Assembly: GCA_028285685.1 (NCBI GenBank)
Contig: JANQOR010000009.1
Location: 1-64,000, forward strand
Direction of reading: 5' to 3'
DNA: 64,000 bases
Origin: Cyclobacteriaceae bacterium
GTDB taxonomy: Bacteria; Bacteroidota; Bacteroidia; Cytophagales; Cyclobacteriaceae
In this document: positions 34,568 to 41,091 of the stretch, in pieces
How the letters are laid out: every line of letters begins with the position of its first letter
Position numbering within the stretch: the stretch's first letter is position 1
Position numbers and translations under genes: made by a program
The notes under the pieces: generated by a model
Told to the model about the DNA's origin: nothing
Seen by the model: the letters and a program-made list of their open reading frames with translations, nothing else
Databases searched by the model: none

Positions 34568-34650
34568 CGGAAGAAGCTGGATTCGAACCAGCACTCATGG
34601 ATTTTCGATCCACTGCTCCTACTCCCAATAGCTATCGGGACTGATCTTCC
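34568..34650 (-). ncRNA. tRNA-like element F: Phe-like cloverleaf with palindrome as D arm
   Basis: Acceptor GGAAGAT/TTCTTCC (6 of 7 pairs), anticodon arm GTGGA-TCGAAAA-TCCAT and T arm GCTGG-TTCGAAT-CCAGC are all paired. The loop resembles tRNA-Phe (GAA) but base 33 is C, not the nearly invariant T. The D arm is replaced by the palindrome TCCCGATA-GC-TATTGGGA. The four-arm fold is kept while translation-critical features are lost. Confidence 0.55.
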
Positions 34651-34691
34651 TTAGGTCGCCATTTCCTCTTTGGCCCAAGAAGTTGTGGCGA

Positions 34692-34773
34692 CTACCCTGG
34701 CCCTGGAGCTTTTTCAAGACATCACCGCGCAAACGGAGCGCTGGCTTGTGGCCTTCAACCACTCTCCAGGTAG
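34692..34773 (-). ncRNA. tRNA-like element E: Ser-like, three-armed structure
   Basis: Contains GAGTGGTTGAAGGC, the typical tRNA-Ser D loop. The 82-base element closes by a 10-base bulged stem (CTACCTGGAG with CTCCA and GGTAG). Inside are GTGG-TTGAAGG-CCAC, GCGC-TCCGTTT-GCGC (both with 7-base loops) and a CTT-GAAA-AAG hairpin. There is no T loop of the TTCRA type. The fold is my own pairing by eye. Confidence 0.4.
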
Positions 34774-34804
34774 GTGAGACCCGTCTTGCCTCTGCCCAGA
34801 GTAG

Positions 34805-34876
34805 CGGTACCGGAGAGAATCGAACTCCCAACCCCAGCATTAACAATGCTTTGTTCTTCCACTGAACTACAGTACC
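34805..34876 (-). tRNA. tRNA-Asn (GTT)
   Basis: Acceptor GGTACTG/CGGTACC, D arm GTTC/GAAC, anticodon arm AAGCA-TTGTTAA-TGCTG with anticodon GTT, T arm GGGAG-TTCGATT-CTCTC. An A-G mismatch sits at the base of the anticodon stem (27-43). CCA is not encoded. Fourth gene of the array. Confidence 0.85.
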
Positions 34877-34892
34877 GAAAATTGACTCAGAG

Positions 34893-34963
34893 TTGCCGAT
34901 GATGGAATCGAACCATCTTCTTTGGGGTCAAATCCCAATATCCTGCCATTGGACCAATCGGCT
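34893..34963 (-). tRNA. tRNA-Gln (TTG)
   Basis: Acceptor AGCCGAT/ATCGGCA with an A1-A72 mismatch, D arm GTCC/GGAT, anticodon arm TTGGG-ATTTGAC-CCCAA (TTG), T arm GATGG-TTCGATT-CCATC. An unpaired or weak first pair is common in tRNA-Gln. CCA is not encoded. It starts three bases after tRNA-Tyr. Confidence 0.85.
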
Positions 34964-34966
34964 ATG

Positions 34967-35049
34967 TGGGAATGGTAGGATTCGAACCTACTCAGCCTTG
35001 GCACCCGTTTTACAGACGAGCTCGATTCTCCAGTCTTCGAAGCATTCCC
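34967..35049 (-). tRNA. tRNA-Tyr (GTA)
   Basis: Acceptor GGGAATG/CATTCCC, palindromic D stem TCGA/TCGA, anticodon arm CTCGT-CTGTAAA-ACGGG (GTA), long variable arm (GCC-AA-GGC) as expected for bacterial tRNA-Tyr, T arm GTAGG-TTCGAAT-CCTAC. It directly abuts the encoded CCA of tRNA-Glu with no spacer. Confidence 0.92.
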
Positions 35050-35125
35050 TGGTATCGGGTAAGGGGCTTGAACCCTTGTCTCCATCTTGAAAGAATGGTG
35101 TCCTATCCACTTAGACGAACCCGAC
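35050..35125 (-). tRNA. tRNA-Glu (TTC)
   Basis: Acceptor GTCGGGT/ACCCGAT (G1-T72 pair), D arm GTCT/AGGAC type as in other tRNA-Glu, anticodon arm CCATT-CTTTCAA-GATGG (TTC), T arm AAGGG-TTCAAGC-CCCTT, discriminator A and an encoded CCA. First gene of the array, only six bases after the T run of a terminator. Confidence 0.93.
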
Positions 35126-35131
35126 GAGCAT

Positions 35132-35160
35132 AAAAAAACCCTGTCTTGAGGACAGGGTTT
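35132..35160 (-). terminator. Intrinsic terminator or attenuator directly upstream of tRNA-Glu
   Basis: Minus-strand 10-base stem AAACCCTGTC/GACAGGGTTT with a 5-base loop and a following T run, ending six bases before tRNA-Glu. No promoter can fit between it and the tRNA, so the array must be transcribed through it. It therefore acts as an attenuator or processing hairpin as well as a terminator. Confidence 0.8.
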
Positions 35161-35162
35161 GA

Positions 35163-35310
35163 TTACCTATAGGTGTTAGGTTAAACCATGTCCTTCCATG
35201 TGAGTCCCCCCTTTTCCCGATTCGTAAGGGCGTACTTCTCTTGTTGACTTGAGTCAAAAAACCAAATAATATTTCGTTTATATATCATATTTTAAAATCT
35301 GTTACACAAC
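35163..35310 (-). ncRNA. Candidate leader RNA of the tRNA array
   Basis: A ~150-base stretch lying between two terminators. On the minus strand it holds TTGACT-CA-AGTCAA (35244-35257), a purine-rich run, a 7-codon frame beginning ATGGAAGGACATGG and a hairpin ACCTA-N7-TAGGT just before the attenuator. A promoter would have to lie at its upstream (right) end, which is AT-rich. No known RNA family is recognised. Confidence 0.35.
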
Positions 35311-35342
35311 AAAAAACCCGGACTTTTTGGCCCGGGTTTTTT
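35311..35342. terminator. Strong bidirectional intrinsic terminator
   Basis: Stem AAAAAACCCGG/CCGGGTTTTTT with a 10-base loop; runs of A and T on both sides make it work on either strand. On the minus strand it ends the small 30-residue gene, and probably the long exported-protein gene upstream of it. Confidence 0.85.
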
Positions 35343-35360
35343 AATTATATGTATAGATAA

Positions 35361-35453
35361 TCAATTCATCCCAGACCAATGTCCATAATAATCTTCCAAT
35401 AGACCCTCTATGGCTATTGTTTGTTTATTACTATGTTGAAAGCACTGATTCAT
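35361..35453 (-). CDS. Small ORF, 30 residues, before a strong terminator
   Basis: ATG to TGA, product ending EGLLEDYYGHWSGMN. It lies ~100 bases after the larger gene and 18 bases before a strong terminator, on the same strand. A possible promoter (TTTG, ~20 bases, TATACTTG) lies upstream in the AT-rich gap, so it may be its own transcript. The composition (aromatic, acidic C-terminus) looks protein-like rather than random. No family known to me. A small RNA is the alternative. Confidence 0.45.
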   Translation of the reverse strand: MNQCFQHSNKQTIAIEGLLEDYYGHWSGMN

Positions 35454-35552
35454 TTCTCTTTTAATTTTCTGGATGCAAGTATAAAACTACGATTTATTAA
35501 AACCAAATATTATTTCAAAAAGAGGGTTATATAGAATTGTGATAAATAAGGA

Positions 35553-37322
35553 CTACCTCCATAACCAATTCAATCCCGATCCATTCAAAGGGTTAACTCT
35601 TTTGGATTTGCTTGCGCTTATGTCTTGCGTATTTTCCCACCAGGATTTGAAGGCCGTGTATGCCCGCTCAAGTTTTTCATCGCTGTTTACAGGAATGTAC
35701 TCATTTCCCTGACCGCGTTCTTTGGAGGTTTGTCTGTCCTCTTCATCTTGTAAAAGTGCCATGGGGGATACGTACCATGCCTTCCGAGCTCTTTTGCCAT
35801 GATTTTTGCGAATAGAATCGATGAGCCACATGGCGATAATTCCAGCCTGACAATCTTGTAAGTAAAGTCTGCTGAGAATGTTTCTGGGAAACCGATCAAT
35901 GATCACACTAGAATTAGCAATTTCCAGGAGCCTGGGAATATCTTCCCAACCCAGATCTGGTGGATAATCTGCCTTATAGTTATTGGCAATCAATTGTTCG
36001 ATGAATAGATCTATATCATCCACCTTAGCTTGTCTTTTTTGATCCTTCTTGGTAAAGGAAGATTTTGTGGATGTAAGCCCTCGTACGACCTTGCCGTCTG
36101 TTTCCTCAAATTGACTCGACAATGGCTTACTCTTACTTAAAGAAGTGACGATCTCTTCGCCGATCTCATGCTTGTTTTCCAGTTCAAAGTTTTTCCAAAA
36201 ATCTGCTTCGTAGGCCACCGTGACCGGTAATACAAAGTCTTCTTTGTATTTTTTTGGCTGCTCAGAAAGTGGGATGTAGGAGAAAAATTGAACTTTTCTC
36301 TGATCTTTGTACACTTTATAAATGTATCCTGTCAATCGTTCAATGTATTGAGTTCTTATCTCATGTACAGCTTCTGTGATGGTGAGCTTACCTTCAATCT
36401 CATCAAAATAATAGGTATCAGTAAAGAGATAACGGAAGCGATTGTATTTCGAACTGTTGAAAGGTGACCCACCAACGAAGGTCGAAACCTGATTCTGATT
36501 AGCAATGAATTCGACCTTTTTTAGCAAACTCTCCTCAATATCGATGTAGTAGTTCATCAGTCCCCCGTTTTCGCGAACCCTGGTAACAACGTATAGCTTT
36601 TGACCCTTTTCTTCAACAATATCTGTGATTTCCAATTCCAAACTATCTAGTTCTTTGATGGCATCAGCCAATGAGAATTCAAGCGATGCTCCCAAAAAAT
36701 ATCTAAGGCTCGATGACCGTTTGCTGCCTCTTGACACAATGTATGGGAAAGCAGAATAATCAACGGAACGACGCTGGGCTATAGGTTCATAGCCGATCAA
36801 AGGACGCTTTTCCTCCAAACCTCTGTAGAACGAATTGAACCCAATTTCTTCAAAGAGCGTGAACTCTTCACCCTCTTGTCGTACAATTGTGATAACGCCA
36901 GATTTGGAGTAGTACTGAGTAGGATTATGATCCTTAAAAGTTTCTTTCAAAGCTTCCTTCATGATTTTATGAGGAGCATAAACGGTCACATTTTCCAGCT
37001 GGATGATATTCTCTTCTAATGTGAGTGTTTGACCAGGGTTATCTACCAGGTCCTTTACAGGAATTTCCAATGATTTATATCCTATTAGAGAGATGAGTAA
37101 CTGGTCATCATAGTAATCCTCGGAGATGAAGTATTTGAAAATGCCATCGATATCTGTGATCCCGCCCATGTTTTTTTCTTTGATAAAAACATGGGCGAAT
37201 GATGCTGGGTCTCCAGAGGCAGTGACAACCTCTCCATATAATTTGATATGAGTTTGACTATAGCTTAAGTAGCAAATTGAAAGCGTGATTACTGTAATTA
37301 ATGTTCTGATTTTTTTAATCAT
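35553..37322 (-). CDS. Exported protein with CarboxypepD_reg-like domain
   Basis: 589 residues with a Sec signal (LITVITLSICYLSYSQ). Residues ~25-110 form the carboxypeptidase-regulatory-like beta-sandwich seen at the front of many Bacteroidota outer-membrane proteins (LYGEVVTASGDPASFAHVFIKE, TDIDGIFKYF). The rest (KIMKEALKETFKDHN onward) resembles the DUF5686-like or related periplasmic/outer-membrane proteins but ends without a clear barrel. Function unknown. The beta-lactamase-like gene ends two bases upstream of its start, so the two form an operon. Confidence 0.75.
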   Translation of the reverse strand: MIKKIRTLITVITLSICYLSYSQTHIKLYGEVVTASGDPASFAHVFIKEKNMGGITDIDGIFKYFISEDYYDDQLLISLIGYKSLEIPVKDLVDNPGQTLTLEENIIQLENVTVYAPHKIMKEALKETFKDHNPTQYYSKSGVITIVRQEGEEFTLFEEIGFNSFYRGLEEKRPLIGYEPIAQRRSVDYSAFPYIVSRGSKRSSSLRYFLGASLEFSLADAIKELDSLELEITDIVEEKGQKLYVVTRVRENGGLMNYYIDIEESLLKKVEFIANQNQVSTFVGGSPFNSSKYNRFRYLFTDTYYFDEIEGKLTITEAVHEIRTQYIERLTGYIYKVYKDQRKVQFFSYIPLSEQPKKYKEDFVLPVTVAYEADFWKNFELENKHEIGEEIVTSLSKSKPLSSQFEETDGKVVRGLTSTKSSFTKKDQKRQAKVDDIDLFIEQLIANNYKADYPPDLGWEDIPRLLEIANSSVIIDRFPRNILSRLYLQDCQAGIIAMWLIDSIRKNHGKRARKAWYVSPMALLQDEEDRQTSKERGQGNEYIPVNSDEKLERAYTAFKSWWENTQDISASKSKRVNPLNGSGLNWLWR

Positions 37323-37324
37323 GA

Positions 37325-38827
37325 TTATCTTTTTAGATCTGTTTTACTAACCTTTTTGTATTCGACACCTGAAAAATCCAATGAACTAGCCTGTTGATTG
37401 CTCGGATGATGAAAGTAAAAGTCGACCGAACCATATAGTTGATCCGCATCATTAAAGAAGAAGAATCTATCGTCGCCAATATAATTCGTGATGAAGCTAA
37501 GATTTCCCATGAAGATGTTTAAGGTGTTTCCGTCCGGCTTGACAAGGAGTTCGCCAAACTCCTCATTAAGATAGGCACCCTCATAGTCCTCAAGTTCACG
37601 GGTAGAGTCTACTTTTTTGGTGCCGGCCTCAAGTGTGCTGTCTCGAATAAATTGATACCTATTCCATCGATCCGCAACTTGACTTTTCCTTGAAGCGAAA
37701 TACGAGTCAAAATCCGGTACTTCCAGAAAGTTTCCAAGCAGAAAATCCGTTAGTAAATTCATTGCTGGTGTTGCCTGGTTCATTAAGATGGTGATGCCTA
37801 AGTTCTCCTCAGGAACAAGAATGCAGAGTGATCGGTAGCCAGGATAACCACCGCCATGCCAGGAAATTTCGTATTCGTTCCAGTCTGCCTGGTTCCATCC
37901 CATTCCATAACCATAATTGTTGAATGAGCCAGATTTCCCATAGTATCCGACAAGATCGGAATGAATGTACTGAAATGATTCTTCGGATAGCAGGGAGTTG
38001 TTTCGGAGTAGATGAAAAATCATCCATTTGTTCATATCCTCAACAGTGGTGAACAAACCTCCAGCAGCATGCATGGTGTCGTCTTTTTTCAAGAAAGAAC
38101 CGACCTTGATTTTTCCATTGAACAGCGTATGTGGCTTGGCAATTTCATCATCTGCATAGGTTGAGACATTGGCCGAAGAATTGGTCATTTCTATTGGATC
38201 AAAAATTCGAGTTTGAAGCAGGTCTTTCCAACTGGAGCCTAACTTTTCTTCGAAAATGATAGCAGCCAGGAGATAGCCGAGGTTGGTGTACCGGTATCCG
38301 GGAGTGACCGGATAGCTTAGTTTTTCGAGATCATCAATGATTTCGGCCTTCGTGAAATTTCCCGTATATGCGGTTTTAATGGCAACAGCAGAATTTCCAA
38401 TGCCTGCAGTATGTGTGAAGAGGTCTTCTAACAATTTTTCACTGATATCTATTTCCTTAGAGAGCTCAAATGGGAGAAGTGCATCAAGCGATTCTTCTAT
38501 GTCGATCTCACCATTTTCATGCAGAATTGTAGCGAGTGTACCCATGAATGATTTTGTGATCGAAGCGATATAGAAAGGTGTTGCCGTGGTGGCAGGTATT
38601 TTCTCATTATAGTCACTATAACCAAGAGCTTTTTCGACAAGAACTTCTCCATCTTTCACAACTCCGATCCCGATCGCACCTCCGATTGTGTAGTCTGTGA
38701 TCATATTCTCCACAAAGTCGTCCAGCTTTGCATCCAACTTGCCACGACTATTAGTTGAATTTTCAACTTTGCCATTGCAGCCTGCAAATAGTATCAGGCC
38801 AATTAGAATGTATGATTTTTTGAGCAT
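37325..38827 (-). CDS. Serine hydrolase lipoprotein, beta-lactamase class C/PBP-like
   Basis: 500 residues. Lipoprotein signal ending LFAGC17; active-site S89-IT-K92, YxN as YTN near residue 181, and a HGG (EISWHGGGYPGYRS) third motif. A C-terminal ~100-residue beta domain (YEGAYLNEEFGELLVKPDG) is the lipocalin-like extension common in this family. Probably a periplasmic peptidase or esterase. Two bases separate it from the CarboxypepD_reg-like gene, an operon. Confidence 0.85.
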   Translation of the reverse strand: MLKKSYILIGLILFAGCNGKVENSTNSRGKLDAKLDDFVENMITDYTIGGAIGIGVVKDGEVLVEKALGYSDYNEKIPATTATPFYIASITKSFMGTLATILHENGEIDIEESLDALLPFELSKEIDISEKLLEDLFTHTAGIGNSAVAIKTAYTGNFTKAEIIDDLEKLSYPVTPGYRYTNLGYLLAAIIFEEKLGSSWKDLLQTRIFDPIEMTNSSANVSTYADDEIAKPHTLFNGKIKVGSFLKKDDTMHAAGGLFTTVEDMNKWMIFHLLRNNSLLSEESFQYIHSDLVGYYGKSGSFNNYGYGMGWNQADWNEYEISWHGGGYPGYRSLCILVPEENLGITILMNQATPAMNLLTDFLLGNFLEVPDFDSYFASRKSQVADRWNRYQFIRDSTLEAGTKKVDSTRELEDYEGAYLNEEFGELLVKPDGNTLNIFMGNLSFITNYIGDDRFFFFNDADQLYGSVDFYFHHPSNQQASSLDFSGVEYKKVSKTDLKR

Positions 38828-38882
38828 CTGATTTTTTTCGTAATGCAGGTTACGAACTGTATCCGATCTGGATAGGAGTTTT

Positions 38883-38909
38883 AAGGGTCAAATCAGTGAA
38901 CTGACCCTT
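38883..38909. terminator. Terminator-like hairpin after the LytTR gene
   Basis: AAGGGTCA/TGACCCTT stem with an 11-base loop just past the LytTR stop. The T run is stronger on the plus strand than on the minus, so it may be a weak terminator for the minus-strand gene. Confidence 0.5.
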
Positions 38910-38911
38910 TT

Positions 38912-39988
38912 TTATAGTTGAATTGTACCCGAATCAGAATTGATCCATTTCCTAAAATCAGGAGCATTTAATCTGCTGATATGGTATTTACTAGAATCTC
39001 CCTTTAAATCAGCCAGGCTAAGCTCAATCTTCTTACCAGGGGCAGACTTGTATCCCTTGATTGCCTTACGGGCTACCAGGAGTTGTCGACTAGCTCTAAA
39101 GAAGTTGTTGTCGTTGAAGTCTTTTTCGAGTTTGCTCAGTGGTTGATCAACCATAAATTTCTCCCCGTCAATTGTGTAGAGATAAGAAATCTGGTTTTCC
39201 ACTAAGAAATACGCTATCGCCTCAGATTCGATGAATCGATGTTGACCACCACTCCTAATTTTGATTGATGTCGCTTTGTTTGCGGGTGGTCGTGTCATCA
39301 GCAGTATCTCATCAAGGAAATTGATAAGTAGTATAAGGCTAACCTTCAGCGGGATCTCAAAAACCCAATAGTCTTCATACAATGGCAATCCATAGGCAAT
39401 TTTCAAATAAAGGAAGTTGAATAAAACGTCCAATGGAATGATAGTCAGAAGCAACACAGTTCCTCTCAAAAACAGGAAGACAGACTTATTGAGGTGGTTT
39501 AAGTTGTCCTTGAAAAAATGTAGAACGAAAGATGTAATCGTCCAGAAGCTAACGACCAATAGTAAAATAAAACTAAAGTCTGCGAGATCCTCTTGAGGAT
39601 TGTCATTGAGCATGAAGCGATCTTGCTCACCATAGACATATAGAATAAGAGTGATAACAAAGGCAAATAGTCCTTCTCTTAGAAAATTTCTTCGAAGACC
39701 AATATTCTTCCCGGTAAGCAGGGAAAACAAATAGAGTGCTGCCAGGAATGCTACTACCCCACTAATTAGCATCGATATAGAAATGGATGGTGGGAACGAG
39801 AAAAAAGACTCATCCACGAAAAGAAATTGAATGACGAATAGAATCAAAAACACGAATGTGGTTGCAGCAGCTACATGGAGTAGAAAGAGAAAAGGATTCC
39901 GAAAATCCAACCTGAATTTTGCTTCTGATCGAAACGGTGAAAGTGATAGTGTTGTCACAGTAGTACTAAAATACGATGTATGACTCAA
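38912..39988 (-). CDS. LytTR family DNA-binding protein with membrane N-terminus
   Basis: 358 residues. About seven hydrophobic helices up to residue ~240, then a LytTR domain: SGGQHRFIESEAIAYFLVENQISYLYTIDGEKFMVDQPLSKLEKDF fragments with NFFRASRQLLVARKAIKGY and a final ISRLNAPDFRKWI. It has no receiver domain, so the membrane part senses. It is divergent from the flavin reductase gene, with a 413-base gap filled by palindromic repeats. Confidence 0.82.
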   Translation of the reverse strand: MSHTSYFSTTVTTLSLSPFRSEAKFRLDFRNPFLFLLHVAAATTFVFLILFVIQFLFVDESFFSFPPSISISMLISGVVAFLAALYLFSLLTGKNIGLRRNFLREGLFAFVITLILYVYGEQDRFMLNDNPQEDLADFSFILLLVVSFWTITSFVLHFFKDNLNHLNKSVFLFLRGTVLLLTIIPLDVLFNFLYLKIAYGLPLYEDYWVFEIPLKVSLILLINFLDEILLMTRPPANKATSIKIRSGGQHRFIESEAIAYFLVENQISYLYTIDGEKFMVDQPLSKLEKDFNDNNFFRASRQLLVARKAIKGYKSAPGKKIELSLADLKGDSSKYHISRLNAPDFRKWINSDSGTIQL

Positions 39989-40077
39989 GGATGAACTTCT
40001 ATGTTTAATAGTTGCACATCGAAGGTTAGTTTACGTTCAGTCAGTTGTTCCATGATTTTAAGAAGTTAAATAGAAAG

Positions 40078-40330
40078 GAAGATGCTGAAATAAATTCAGC
40101 ATGACTGCTGTTGACGAATCCTGCCAACTACCATAGAAGTCACCAGAAACTTGTTTCCGGGTCCTTATCGATGTGACTGTCTTAAGATAATAATGGTGGA
40201 AGATGTTGAAATAAATTCAGTATGACTTGCTGTTGGTGAGGCCTACCAACTACCGTAGAAGTCACCTTGAACTTGCTTTCAGGATCTTCAAGAGCGTAAC
40301 AATGAGGAGGATACAAGAAGATGCTGAAGA
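40078..40330. repeat. Second locus of the palindromic repeat family (~120-base units)
   Basis: Units start at 40078, 40199 and 40317 (partial). Each opens GAAGATGCTGAAATAAATTC-type sequence with the palindrome ATGCTGAA, five bases, TTCAGCAT, and holds a second palindrome near GAAGTCACC...CTTC. This is the reverse complement of the motif in the array at 13.75 kb. It occupies most of the 413-base gap between the divergent LytTR and flavin reductase genes; I see no gene in the gap. Confidence 0.8.
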
Positions 40331-40401
40331 CATTTTGCCTCTGGTTTGGGCCATTTAATTGGCAAAGCAGGATTAACTTAAGATTTCTAATTAGATAAGT
40401 T

Positions 40402-41091
40402 ATGACGAATAGACGTGTTTTCATTCGGCAGCTAGGTGTTCTACCACTTCTGTCTTTGCCGGTCGGCATGCTTGGATCGGACGGAGGAACAAGCTTTTTG
40501 CAAGGAAAAAGGGAGAAACTCAAAGAAGCAGGTCCAATGTTACCTCCTGTCCCCGCCACTTTGCTTACGGTCAATGGCCTTGATCAAAATCCAGCTGAAA
40601 TATCGGTGGTCTGGACCTTTGTGGTGAATGGGAATCCACCACAAATCGGAATTAGTGTTGGGGGTGAACATGTTGCAATGGGCATGATCAAGCGTCATGG
40701 AGAGTTTGTTTTGAATGTACCTGACACATCTATCGTGGAGCATTTTGACAAAGTAGATATGAGTTCTTCCAGGGTTGACGATAAGTTTAAATTGTCCGGA
40801 CTCACTCAAGGAAGAGCAAATTCGGTTAACGCTCCAGTGGTTGAAGAGGCACCCATCCATGTGGAGTGCAAAGTCAGCCATGAACTTCGGGTTCCTCCCA
40901 AGCGAACAGTGTTTATTGCTGATGTCGTCGCAACAACCGTATTACCTAACGTTTGTGATGAAAATGGAAGACTGATTGTGGAAAATGTTGATTTTTTTGG
41001 CATGACGGCAGGAAGTGGCGAATTCTATACCATGGGAGAAAAGGTGGGTTACATAGGTAAATCTGTAGGAAGGGATGATATCAAATACTAG
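40402..41091 (+). CDS. Flavin reductase family protein with twin-arginine-like leader
   Basis: 229 residues. A leader NRRVFIRQLGVLPLLSLPVG resembles a Tat signal, unusual for this normally cytoplasmic FMN-binding split-barrel family. The body has VPATLLTVNGLDQNPAEISVVW, ISVGGEHVAMGMIKRHGEFVLNVP and IHVECKV, the DIM6/NTAB-type flavin reductase pattern. Its stop shares the bases CTAG with the stop of the cupin gene on the other strand. Start by ATG; a shorter form lacking the leader has no good start. Confidence 0.8.
   Translation: MTNRRVFIRQLGVLPLLSLPVGMLGSDGGTSFLQGKREKLKEAGPMLPPVPATLLTVNGLDQNPAEISVVWTFVVNGNPPQIGISVGGEHVAMGMIKRHGEFVLNVPDTSIVEHFDKVDMSSSRVDDKFKLSGLTQGRANSVNAPVVEEAPIHVECKVSHELRVPPKRTVFIADVVATTVLPNVCDENGRLIVENVDFFGMTAGSGEFYTMGEKVGYIGKSVGRDDIKY

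Noticed and set aside
33967-35090. Several 60-108-codon ORFs across the tRNA array
   Set aside because: They run through tRNA arms on both strands, lack start signals and have no protein-like composition; they are by-products of structured RNA genes.
40182-40574. 130-codon minus-strand ORF
   Set aside because: Covers the palindromic repeats and the start of the flavin reductase gene; no recognisable protein features.
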